Origin: Psychrobacter sp.
GTDB taxonomy: Bacteria; Pseudomonadota; Gammaproteobacteria; Pseudomonadales; Moraxellaceae
Direction of reading: 5' to 3'
Length of the DNA: 13,621 bases
Assembly: GCA_029264635.1 (NCBI GenBank)
Contig: JARIAA010000046.1
Span: 1 to 13,621, forward strand
In this document: positions 7,360 through 13,621 of the stretch, one piece after another
How the letters are laid out: each line of letters opens with the position of its first letter
How positions within the stretch are numbered: position 1 is the stretch's first letter
Program-made: the position numbers and the translations under genes
Notes under the pieces: generated by a model
Database searches by the model: none
What the model was told of the DNA's origin: nothing
Seen by the model: only the letters and a program-made list of their open reading frames with translations

Positions 7360-7803
7360 ATGAGTATACAAGTAGACTGGCAAGCATTTACTCCGATCTC
7401 CTTGGTGGGTGGAGTACTGCTAGGGGTAGCAACCGTTATCCTGCTATTGGGCATTGGACGTATTGCGGGTATTAGTGGTATTTTTTCAAGCCTGCTGAAA
7501 CCCAAGCGCGTAGAGATGTGGCAAGTGTTATTCATACTTGGTCTCATCGTCTCACCATTATTCTATAAGCTAGTCAAGCCGCTCCCTGAGGTAGAAATTA
7601 GTTCCTCTTTGCCCTTATTAATCGCTGCAGGTTTGCTGGTTGGTTTTGGGACGCGTTTAGGATCAGGCTGTACAAGTGGTCATGGTATCTGTGGCAATGC
7701 ACGCCTGTCGCCACGCTCTATGGTAGCAACGGCGACCTTTATGTTTTTTGGTATTGTGACCGTCTATATCGGTCGACAAGTACTGGGGCTGGGGCTGCTA
7801 TAA
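7360..7803 (+). CDS. YeeE/YedE-family membrane protein, N-terminal half of a sulfur-compound transporter
   Basis: Inner-membrane protein of 147 residues with about four hydrophobic segments (near 15-33, 53-70, 84-98 and 121-143). The signature GFGTRLGSGCTSGHGICGNARLSPRS (95-120) is the hallmark of the family and contains Cys104 and Cys111. In the single-chain relative TsuA, conserved cysteines line the thiosulfate path, and both halves of the pore lie in one protein about twice this length. Here the halves are separate genes, this one and the next, so the two products probably assemble together. Thiosulfate or another reduced sulfur compound is the likely cargo, by family only. The start at 7360 has a weak ribosome site (GGTAA). 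No sulfurtransferase, sulfide-quinone reductase or regulator gene is adjacent. Confidence 0.88.
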   Translation: MSIQVDWQAFTPISLVGGVLLGVATVILLLGIGRIAGISGIFSSLLKPKRVEMWQVLFILGLIVSPLFYKLVKPLPEVEISSSLPLLIAAGLLVGFGTRLGSGCTSGHGICGNARLSPRSMVATATFMFFGIVTVYIGRQVLGLGLL

Positions 7804-7878
7804 ATGTTGGCCCTCATAAAGAGTATGTTGAAAAACCGTGTTTAAGACAGTGAAAAAAGACAATAGTGAGACACAACT

Positions 7879-8298
7879 ATGCTAAAAAATATTATTGGGT
7901 TACTAGCAGGATTATTATTTGGAATTGGGCTGTTGATATCAGGTATGACCGATCCTGTAAAAGTACAGGGATTTTTGGATGTCTTTGGTGCATGGGATAT
8001 TTCTCTGGCACTGGTAATGGGCGGTGGTTTGGCGGTGGCTATCATTGGTGTACAACTCGCTAAGCGCAGCACACTTAGCTTGGTTGGTACAAAGATTGAG
8101 ATGCCCACTAAGACCAATATTACTAAAAAACTCATTATTGGCGCAATGTTATTTGGTATCGGCTGGGGCTTAGTGGGAATTTGCCCAGGACCTGGCATCG
8201 TACTGCTTGGTACTGGACAATGGCAGGCTTATGTGTTTATTCCAGCGATGATAATAGGCATGCTTGTATATCAGTGGTTTGAGCCTAAATTTGACTGA
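7879..8298 (+). CDS. YeeE/YedE-related membrane protein (DUF6691 type), C-terminal half of the transporter
   Basis: Inner-membrane protein of 139 residues with four hydrophobic segments (near 5-21, 44-62, 84-101 and 115-133). It carries the two motifs of this half: SGMTDPVKVQGFLDVFGAWD (21-40) followed by a Gly-rich helix, and FGIGWGLVGICPGPGIVLLG (92-111) with Cys102 at the expected sulfur-binding position. It follows its partner by 75 bases with no terminator between, so the two should form one transcript. AGTGAG about 9 bases before the ATG is a fair ribosome site. A hairpin 12 bases downstream ends the unit. Function is inferred from the pair and the family; substrate unproven. Confidence 0.88.
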   Translation: MLKNIIGLLAGLLFGIGLLISGMTDPVKVQGFLDVFGAWDISLALVMGGGLAVAIIGVQLAKRSTLSLVGTKIEMPTKTNITKKLIIGAMLFGIGWGLVGICPGPGIVLLGTGQWQAYVFIPAMIIGMLVYQWFEPKFD

Positions 8299-8310
8299 TG
8301 GTAAGTACAT

Positions 8311-8348
8311 AAAAAGGTCAGTCTATACTCCTGATGCTGACCTTTTTT
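8311..8348. terminator. Bidirectional terminator between the transporter pair and the acyl-CoA ligase
   Basis: AAAAAGGTCAG (8311-8321) pairs with CTGACCTTTTT (8337-8347). The A-run on the left and T-run on the right make it a rho-independent terminator on both strands. It sits between convergent genes ending at 8298 (plus) and 8391 (minus), as expected for a shared terminator. Confidence 0.88.
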
Positions 8349-8390
8349 ATAGTTCACAATTTAAAATATTACTAGCTATTAAGTTATCAG

Positions 8391-10055
8391 CTACGTGGCA
8401 CTTGGCGTCACTTTTGGCGTTTCATGCGCAAGCGACTTGGCCGCTTGACGTAGCTCAAATTTTTGTACTTTACCAGTACTGGTCTTTGGTATCTCAGTAA
8501 AGATAATGTACTTGGGCACTTTAAATCCTGCTAAATGCTGTTTGCAGTGCGCAGTGACCGTATCGCGCTGCAAAGTATGGCCGTCATGGATCTCAATAAA
8601 GGCCACTGGCACCTCACCCCATTTTTCGTGAGGCGCGGCAACCACGGCGCAGCTTAAGACGGCAGGCATTTGATAGAGGACATTTTCAATCTCAATGCTG
8701 GAGATGTTCTCGCCGCCTGAGATAATAATGTCTTTGAGCCTATCCATAATTTTTATATAGCCATCTGGGTACTTAACGCCCAAATCTCCGGTGCGAAACC
8801 AACCATCTTTTAAGGCCTCTTCGGTAGATTTGCGACTCTTTAGATAGCCTTTCATGATCATATTGCCGCGCAGTGCCAGCTCGCCCATCTCCTCACCATC
8901 AGCTTCGACAGGCTCATTTGTACCTTGTTTCAAGACCTCAAAACCAGTCATCAAATGTGACCTTACGCCTTGGCGTGATTTCTTTTGCGCGCGTTCACTG
9001 ATGTCCAGATCATCCCACTCAGCTTGCTCAGCGCAAATGGTTACCGGGCCATAAACTTCGGTAAGTCCATAAACGTGAGAGATGTGAAATCCCATCTTCT
9101 CCATTGCTGCCAGCATGGTTTCAGACGGCGGCGCGCCAGCAACCCAGCCTTTAACGGTATGATTAATAGCTTCCTTATAGTCAACCTCACCGCCCGCTAT
9201 CATATTATGAACGATGGGCGCTGCGCAGTAATGGCTGACTTGGTGTTTGGCAATCAGCTGCAAAATCAAATTCCCATCAATTTTACGTAAGCAAACGTTG
9301 ACGCCTGCGCGCTCAGCGATCGTCCATGGAAAACACCAGCCGTTGCAGTGAAACATAGGCAGCGTCCATAGATACAAGGGATGCTTTGGCATGTCCCAAT
9401 CTAAGATATTGGAGACCGCGTTGAGCGTCGCGCCGCGATGATGATAAACCACGCCTTTGGGTGTGCCCGTCGTGCCAGAGGTGTAATTGAGTGCAATAGC
9501 CTCCCATTCATCTTCAGGCTTCTCCCAATTATCCAAACGATTTGAGCTGGCGATCAGCTCCTCATAAGTCATTTTACCAAAGCGTTCAACCTCAACAGCA
9601 GCATCTGTTGCATGAATAACAATTAAATTAGGAAAAGTTTCATCGATAATCTCTGCAAGATCGGCAAATTCGCTGTCCATGATCAAAACCTTGGCTTCAG
9701 AATGCTGCACGCAAAAGGTTAAGGCGTTGATATCAAGACGCGTATTTAGGGTACAAAGTACGCCGCCTGACATCGGTATACCAAAGGCGCACTCAACCAT
9801 TACTGGAGTGTTGGGTAGCATGACTGCGACCGTGTCATTCTTATCAATGCCAAGCTTACGCAGAGCATCGGACAGCTGGCGACAACGATCGTAGGTTTGC
9901 TGCCAGGTTTGGGTCACGTTATTATGCTCAAGATCATCATAGATAATGGCGGTTTTGTCAGGGTAAACTTGGGCGCTACGAATAATAAAATCAATAGGGG
10001 TAAGCGGTTGATAGTTGGCTGGGTTTTTGCCAAGACCTGTGTGAAAGTCAGTCAT
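8391..10055 (-). CDS. Acyl-CoA synthetase, AMP-forming (medium-chain / DmdB-like family)
   Basis: ANL-superfamily ligase of 554 residues, expected to adenylate a carboxylic acid with ATP and transfer it to CoA in the cytosol. Motifs in order: P-loop-like YTSGTTGTPKGV (191-202), YGLTE (329-333), GWFRTGDLG (418-426), the hinge region DRLKDIIISGGENIS (438-452), and KTSTGKVQK with catalytic Lys529 near the C-terminus. The N-terminus HTGLGKNPANYQPLTPIDFI resembles the group that includes AlkK-type medium-chain ligases and the methylmercaptopropionate ligase DmdB, so the acid could be medium-chain, branched or sulfur-containing. AAAGGA lies 8 bases before the ATG at 10055. It diverges from fadH, which supports a role in feeding acids into beta-oxidation. 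The family is sure, the substrate is not. Confidence 0.9.
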   Translation of the reverse strand: MTDFHTGLGKNPANYQPLTPIDFIIRSAQVYPDKTAIIYDDLEHNNVTQTWQQTYDRCRQLSDALRKLGIDKNDTVAVMLPNTPVMVECAFGIPMSGGVLCTLNTRLDINALTFCVQHSEAKVLIMDSEFADLAEIIDETFPNLIVIHATDAAVEVERFGKMTYEELIASSNRLDNWEKPEDEWEAIALNYTSGTTGTPKGVVYHHRGATLNAVSNILDWDMPKHPLYLWTLPMFHCNGWCFPWTIAERAGVNVCLRKIDGNLILQLIAKHQVSHYCAAPIVHNMIAGGEVDYKEAINHTVKGWVAGAPPSETMLAAMEKMGFHISHVYGLTEVYGPVTICAEQAEWDDLDISERAQKKSRQGVRSHLMTGFEVLKQGTNEPVEADGEEMGELALRGNMIMKGYLKSRKSTEEALKDGWFRTGDLGVKYPDGYIKIMDRLKDIIISGGENISSIEIENVLYQMPAVLSCAVVAAPHEKWGEVPVAFIEIHDGHTLQRDTVTAHCKQHLAGFKVPKYIIFTEIPKTSTGKVQKFELRQAAKSLAHETPKVTPSAT

Positions 10056-10080
10056 AATGATAGTCCTTTATCTTTAACCT

Positions 10081-10109
10081 GTTATAGTTTTAGCCGTTTT
10101 TTATGTGAA
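10081..10109 (-). promoter_or_regulatory. Promoter of the acyl-CoA ligase gene
   Basis: On the minus strand TTCACA (plus 10104-10109, 5/6 match to the -35) and TATAAC (10081-10086, 5/6 match to the -10) are separated by exactly 17 bases. The start would be near 10074, giving a leader of about 20 bases that contains the AAAGGA ribosome site. Confidence 0.6.
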
Positions 10110-10271
10110 TAAATAGCTTTATTAACACTCCATACATTTATTATAGACAACTGTACTTAGAAAGCGAGCCTGTTTTGTAGTATTCGTTTAAATACATGGC
10201 ATAGTTAAAAAAGGCAGTGCAGATAGCGCTCACTCATCAGTCGCTTGTCTGCATAGCTGATAATAATGGCA

Positions 10272-10302
10272 TTGTGTTAGGATAGAACGACAATTAAATT
10301 GT
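10272..10302 (+). promoter_or_regulatory. Candidate fadH promoter overlapped by a palindrome
   Basis: TTGTGT (10272-10277) and TAAATT (10295-10300) are 17 bases apart and each matches the consensus at 4 of 6 bases. The 13-base palindrome ACAATT-A-AATTGT (10290-10302) covers the -10, an arrangement typical of repressor operators. Start near 10307. Confidence 0.4.
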
Positions 10303-10325
10303 AGGCCATCTTCAATACGACAATT
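10287..10325. repeat. Two direct copies of ACGACAATT 30 bases apart upstream of fadH
   Basis: ACGACAATT occurs at 10287-10295 and again at 10317-10325, an offset of exactly 30 bases (close to three helical turns). The first copy overlaps the palindrome over the putative -10; the second lies just before the ribosome site. The arrangement could be a paired regulator site. Confidence 0.4.
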
Positions 10326-10348
10326 GATTCATTCATAAGGACAATGAC

Positions 10349-12496
10349 ATGAGCGAGCGCACCAATAACAACAGCAGTACCGATACCATTGATGTTGCAA
10401 ATACAAGCGAGCACTATCGACATCTGTTTGAACCACTAGATTTGGGTTTTACTACTTTAAAAAACCGTCTGGTTATGGGCTCGATGCATACCGGTTTAGA
10501 AGACCGTTTTTATAACTATGGCAAGCTTGCGGCATATTTTGCAGAACGTGCTAAAGGCGGCGTGGCGATGATGATTACGGGTGGTATCTCTCCTAACCGT
10601 GAAGGGTGGCTGTTGCCTGCTGGCGGTACGATGAACACCAAAATGGACGTCATCAATCATCAGCGCGTCACCCGTGCGGCGCACAAGTATGACAGCAAGA
10701 TCATTATGCAAATCTTGCACAGTGGCCGCTATGGCTATCATCCGTTTTCGGTATCGGCAAGTCCAATCAAGTCGCCAATCACTCCATTTAAACCCCGTAA
10801 GATGAGTATCAAAAACATTGAGCAGACGGTTGAAGATTATGCCCGCTGCGCAAAACTGGCCAAGCAAGCGGGTTACGACGGCGTTGAAATCATGGGCTCT
10901 GAAGGCTATTTGCTCAATCAGTTTTTATCCAGTCATGTCAATAAGCGCACAGATATCTATGGCGGTGATATTTATGGGCGGATGAAATTCGCTGTCGATG
11001 TGGTCAAAGCCGTACGCGCCGCAGTGGGTGAAGATTTTATTATTCTATTTCGCCTATCGGTCATTGATTTGGTCAAAGACGGTAATGTTATGGATGAAGT
11101 CATCACTGTGGCTAAAGCGCTAGAAGCAGCAGGCGTGACTATCATGAACACAGGAATCGGCTGGCATGAAGCACGCATTCCGACTATTGTCACAAGTGTA
11201 CCTCGCGCAGCGTTCGTTGACTTCTCGGCAGAGATTAAAAAACATATCAATATTCCGATGATGGCATCTAACCGTATCAATATGCCGTATACCGCTGAAG
11301 AGATCGTCGCCAGCGGTCAGGCGGATTTGATTCAAATGGCGCGTCCGTTCCTCGCCGATCCAAACTGGGTTAATAAGGCTAAAAACGGCGAAGCGGATCG
11401 CATCAACACTTGTATCGCCTGTAATCAAGCTTGTCTTGACCATACCTTTGAGAACAAACGCTCAACTTGTCTGGTCAATCCACGCGCCTGTTATGAGACT
11501 GAATTGGTGTATAAAAAAGCGAAAAAACCGCAAAAAGTCGCGGTCATTGGCGGTGGTGTGGCTGGCATGTCAGCGGCCCACGTCGCAGCGCTACGCGGGC
11601 ATGATGTCACTTTATTTGAAGCAAAAGATATCTTGGGTGGGCAGTTCAACTACGCCAAAGTCATCCCTGGTAAGGAAGAATTCTTTGAGACCATCCGCTA
11701 TTACATCAATGAGCTTGAGCACCTAGGCGTTGCGATTAAACTGAATACCAAAGTCGACAAAGCGATGCTGTATAAAGCCAAGTTCCATCATGTCATCGTC
11801 GCGACAGGCGTCGTACCAAGAAACCTCGCCGGTAAGCTTGAAGGTGCTGATTTGCCACAAGTAATGAGCTACGCAGAATTGCTATCTGGTGAAAAATCAG
11901 TCGGTGATACGGTCGCCGTCATCGGAGCAGGTGGTATTGGTTTTGATGTCAGTGAATATCTCACGGCGCGTCACGGTCAGCCGTTAGACGAGCTTGGTCC
12001 CGAGCTATTAAAAGACCCAAACTATCGCCCAAAAGCGCAGTCAATCAGCGAATGGCGTGAAGAGTGGGGCGTCACTGAAAACCCTGACTATCAAAGCGAT
12101 GGCGGTCTAATTAAGCCTGAGGGTATCACGCCTATCCGCCAAGTGTTCCTCATGCAGCGCACCAAAGGGCGCTTGGGCAGTGGACTAAATAAAACCTCGG
12201 GTTGGGTACATCGCGCTCATATTAAATCGCATGGCGTTATCCAAGTGGCTGGCGTGCAATATGAAAAAATCACCAACGAAGGCATTTGGGTGACCAATCC
12301 TCAAGGTCAAAGTCAGCTGTTACGTGTCGATAGCGTCGTCGTCTGCGCAGGTCAAGAGTCAGTGATCGATCTGATGCCAAACGTCGGTGATGCACCTGAT
12401 GCCCAATACCATCTCATCGGTGGCGCAAAGCTTGCGGCAGAATTAGATGCCAAACGTGCGATTCGTGATGGGGCAGAGGTTGCTGCAGCGATTTAG
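10349..12496 (+). CDS. fadH: NADPH-dependent 2,4-dienoyl-CoA reductase FadH
   Basis: Iron-sulfur flavoenzyme that reduces 2,4-dienoyl-CoA so that polyunsaturated fatty acids can pass through beta-oxidation. The 715-residue product has an N-terminal old-yellow-enzyme barrel (about 26-350) with FMN, the 4Fe-4S cluster cysteines Cys355, Cys358, Cys362 and Cys374, then a FAD-binding GGGVAG (401-406) and an NADPH-binding GAGGIG (526-531). Tyr187 in GSEGYLLNQF and His273 in GWHEARIP align with the catalytic Tyr166 and His252 of the E. coli enzyme at a constant offset of 21. That offset is a polar N-terminal extension (MSERTNNNSSTDTIDVANTS). AAGGA 7 bases before the ATG at 10349 supports this start, so the extension appears real. 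It diverges from the acyl-CoA ligase. Assignment is firm. Confidence 0.95.
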   Translation: MSERTNNNSSTDTIDVANTSEHYRHLFEPLDLGFTTLKNRLVMGSMHTGLEDRFYNYGKLAAYFAERAKGGVAMMITGGISPNREGWLLPAGGTMNTKMDVINHQRVTRAAHKYDSKIIMQILHSGRYGYHPFSVSASPIKSPITPFKPRKMSIKNIEQTVEDYARCAKLAKQAGYDGVEIMGSEGYLLNQFLSSHVNKRTDIYGGDIYGRMKFAVDVVKAVRAAVGEDFIILFRLSVIDLVKDGNVMDEVITVAKALEAAGVTIMNTGIGWHEARIPTIVTSVPRAAFVDFSAEIKKHINIPMMASNRINMPYTAEEIVASGQADLIQMARPFLADPNWVNKAKNGEADRINTCIACNQACLDHTFENKRSTCLVNPRACYETELVYKKAKKPQKVAVIGGGVAGMSAAHVAALRGHDVTLFEAKDILGGQFNYAKVIPGKEEFFETIRYYINELEHLGVAIKLNTKVDKAMLYKAKFHHVIVATGVVPRNLAGKLEGADLPQVMSYAELLSGEKSVGDTVAVIGAGGIGFDVSEYLTARHGQPLDELGPELLKDPNYRPKAQSISEWREEWGVTENPDYQSDGGLIKPEGITPIRQVFLMQRTKGRLGSGLNKTSGWVHRAHIKSHGVIQVAGVQYEKITNEGIWVTNPQGQSQLLRVDSVVVCAGQESVIDLMPNVGDAPDAQYHLIGGAKLAAELDAKRAIRDGAEVAAAI

Positions 12497-12528
12497 GGTT
12501 TTATTTAGAATTCTGGGTTTAAGAGTAA

Positions 12529-12553
12529 ACGGTAGGGAGCGATTTCCTGCCGT
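12529..12553 (+). terminator. Hairpin after fadH, possible terminator without a T-run
   Basis: ACGGTAGG (12529-12536) pairs with CCTGCCGT (12546-12553), 8 pairs including one G-U, around a 9-base loop, starting 33 bases after the fadH stop. No T-run follows, so it would be an imperfect terminator or a 3'-end-protecting hairpin. Confidence 0.4.
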
Positions 12554-12610
12554 CTACTTGTATCTGCCTTGCTGATGGCGTGCGGACTAATCTGCGATAT
12601 GATACCTTCA

Positions 12611-12634
12611 AGAATTCCCCTTTAAGGGAATTCT
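12611..12634. repeat. Perfect 9-base-pair hairpin
   Basis: AGAATTCCC (12611-12619) and GGGAATTCT (12626-12634) pair perfectly around a 6-base loop. CCTTAC follows instead of a T-run, so termination is doubtful. Confidence 0.6.
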
Positions 12635-12646
12635 CCTTACAAGCCT

Positions 12647-12664
12647 AAAATTGTGTACAATTTT
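12647..12664. promoter_or_regulatory. 18-base palindrome, operator-like
   Basis: AAAATTGTGTACAATTTT is an 8+8 perfect inverted repeat with only two central bases, too tight for an RNA hairpin loop but a good dimer-binding DNA site. The TTGT-N2-ACAA core resembles sites of GntR- or TetR-type regulators in general form; no specific regulator is assigned. Confidence 0.35.
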
Positions 12665-12731
12665 TTACGGCTCTCATGTCAGGGCTAGCGGTAAGATCTG
12701 TTTTCTTATAGACATCGGTCGTGGTCAGTAG

Positions 12732-12748
12732 GGTGCGCCCAGCGCACC
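12732..12748. repeat. GC-rich hairpin GGTGCGC-CCA-GCGCACC
   Basis: A perfect 7-base-pair, entirely self-complementary stem with a three-base loop, far more GC-rich than its surroundings. Short hairpins of this look are often dispersed intergenic repeats. A genome-wide copy count would decide; only one copy is in this window. Confidence 0.5.
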
Positions 12749-12785
12749 ATAAGCGAGGTAATTTTAATTTGTTCGGTTGGAGTAT

Positions 12786-12814
12786 AAGTTTCTGAAACTT
12801 TTAACTAAGAGTTA
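12786..12814 (+). promoter_or_regulatory. Two adjoining inverted repeats in the leader of the orphan gene
   Basis: AAGTTTC-T-GAAACTT (12786-12800) is followed at once by TAACT-AAG-AGTTA (12802-12814), ending 3 bases before the ATG at 12818. The second covers the only ribosome-site-like stretch (AAGAG, 12807-12811), so binding or folding there could control expression. Confidence 0.35.
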
Positions 12815-12817
12815 GCT

Positions 12818-13372
12818 ATGAAAATTGTATACCAAGGCATCGAAGTCATTATTAGTGCATTAGAAACTCTTAAACCAATATCAGATACTAATTTTGATGA
12901 CATAATCGGCTATATTAATAACAAATATGGTCAGCGTCACATTATTGAACAACGTGATGTAAATGGTTCAATTAAAAGAGCTCTGATAATAAACGAGGGC
13001 AGCCATGTACCACTAAGTATTGATAGTATGCTACATAAAGACGAAGCGATTTATTTTTGCTCAGGAAAGTTTGTTTGCAAATGGCATGTCACTCAAATGA
13101 TACTGATGTGGCGTATAGAGTTGGATTTCACGTCATGTTTTACCATAAAATTTTTAGATAATGGAAGTAGTATCTTAGTATCGGGAGAGTTGACATTATC
13201 AAAAATCGATCTTGAAGGCAATATACTATGGAGCTATTCGGGTTCGGATATATTTGTCACAAAAGACGGTAAAGTTGGCGCAAAAATTATTGAAAATCAA
13301 ATCTATATTGCAGACTGGAATGATACTTGGCATGTTTTAGATTTTGAAGGTAATTTGCTTAAGTACTCGTAG
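12818..13372 (+). CDS. Orphan hypothetical protein, AT-rich, 184 residues
   Basis: I do not recognise this protein. It is soluble by appearance: no signal peptide or membrane segment. The N-terminal half is mixed alpha/beta with KPISDTNFDDIIGYINNKYG (34-53). The C-terminal half is beta-rich, with short strands separated by turns in a propeller-blade-like pattern: LSKIDLEGNILWSYSG and WHVLDFEGNLL both have the D-x-E-G-N turn seen in PQQ/WD-like blades, though one or two such units do not make a propeller. Counting four 60-base lines by hand gives about one third G+C, against more than half in sampled lines of hemA and fadH, which hints at transfer. AAGAG before the ATG is a weak ribosome site. 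It stands alone between hairpin-rich noncoding stretches. Isolated small AT-rich genes of this kind are sometimes orphan immunity proteins, but nothing here proves that. Confidence 0.65.
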   Translation: MKIVYQGIEVIISALETLKPISDTNFDDIIGYINNKYGQRHIIEQRDVNGSIKRALIINEGSHVPLSIDSMLHKDEAIYFCSGKFVCKWHVTQMILMWRIELDFTSCFTIKFLDNGSSILVSGELTLSKIDLEGNILWSYSGSDIFVTKDGKVGAKIIENQIYIADWNDTWHVLDFEGNLLKYS

Positions 13373-13621
13373 ACTGGGCTAAAAGCGCTAGCCAATATCG
13401 AGTCACTATCTAAAGTTTCTGTTCAGATATCAATAGTCGCCTTGTGGTGCAGTTTAGCCCTGAGCGAGGAGATAACAAAGCACTGCTTTGTCCGAGCGCA
13501 AGAGGAATCTGCATTCTCGCAAATTCTGTAGCGGTTACTCTGCTCATTTGGGCGAGCTTCGCGGGCTAGGTTTTTTGGTGGCTCGCAGAGCAGGAGACAT
13601 CACAAACTGTGCCAACGCCTC
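13373..13621. other. Noncoding tail with small hairpins after the orphan gene
   Basis: No gene is supported on either strand in these 249 bases. Structure seen: GGCTA / TAGCC (13377-13381 and 13389-13393, 7-base loop), which directly follows the stop but lacks a T-run; ACAAAGC-ACT-GCTTTGT (13475-13491), a perfect 7-base-pair hairpin; and GCTC-GCA-GAGC (13581-13591). GAGCG-type words recur (near 13462, 13494 and 13553 in GGGCGAGC form), giving a repeat-like texture. It may be the start of a dispersed intergenic repeat or the upstream region of a gene beyond the edge. Confidence 0.4.
13475..13491. repeat. Perfect 7-base-pair hairpin in the tail
   Basis: ACAAAGC and GCTTTGT flank a three-base loop ACT. 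No T-run follows, so it is more likely a repeat element or structured leader than a terminator. Confidence 0.5.

Larger units (their letters stand above)
12497..12817. other. 321-base hairpin-rich spacer between fadH and the orphan gene
   Basis: No gene is visible. Six inverted repeats follow one another: 12529-12553, 12611-12634, 12647-12664, 12732-12748, 12786-12800 and 12802-12814. The individual ones are listed separately. No terminal direct repeat or transposase remnant was found by eye. Confidence 0.55.

Noticed and set aside
7284..7475. Open frame of 63 codons on the plus strand overlapping the first YeeE/YedE gene
   Set aside because: It overlaps a well-supported gene in another frame, begins in AT-rich promoter sequence and has no ribosome site.
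7842..8198. Minus-strand frame of 118 codons opposite the second YeeE/YedE gene
   Set aside because: It is the antisense shadow of a motif-bearing gene, rich in Pro and Ile without recognisable domains.
13510..13600. Short minus-strand frame beginning MSPALRATKK in the tail
   Set aside because: It is only 18 codons long, has no good ribosome site, and lies in hairpin-containing repeat-like sequence.
1..13621. CRISPR array, tRNA or rRNA gene, insertion sequence
   Set aside because: No regularly spaced identical repeats, cloverleaf arms, rRNA landmarks or transposase motifs were seen on reading both strands.

Overview
The window reads as chromosomal DNA of a gammaproteobacterium of the Moraxellaceae, most likely Psychrobacter or a close relative. 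The basis is the protein flavour (GluTR, LolB, IspE and FadH with gammaproteobacterial motifs), a moderate G+C content with AT-rich gaps, and the hemA / TPR protein / lolB / ispE block, which Pseudomonas aeruginosa also has in that order (PA4666 to PA4669). The genus is inferred from memory; no database was searched.

Left block (1-5527). On the minus strand a secreted TPR-repeat protein, the outer-membrane lipoprotein receptor LolB and the isoprenoid kinase IspE (cut by the window edge) follow one another. hemA (glutamyl-tRNA reductase) runs divergently on the plus strand from a 600-base spacer. hemA carries an extra low-complexity insert and an unusual Ala in its nucleotide-binding glycine motif. 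The gene after it is not prfA, its usual partner in Pseudomonas and E. coli.

Middle block (5528-8350). A 499-base spacer with a 40-base inverted repeat and a good extended -10 promoter leads to a class V PLP-dependent aminotransferase closed by a strong terminator. Two small membrane proteins follow, the two halves of a YeeE/YedE-type sulfur-compound transporter, closed by a hairpin that can serve as a terminator from both sides.

Right block (8391-12496). A fatty-acid-type acyl-CoA ligase (minus) and 2,4-dienoyl-CoA reductase FadH (plus) diverge from a 293-base spacer with a promoter for each. Together they suggest a fatty-acid activation and unsaturated beta-oxidation locus.

Right end (12497-13621). 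The character changes here. A 321-base spacer packed with six inverted repeats leads to a 184-residue AT-rich orphan gene of unknown function, followed by 249 bases of hairpin-containing noncoding sequence. This is the only part that looks accessory or recently acquired. No tRNA, rRNA, CRISPR array, transposase or complete new multi-gene system is visible.
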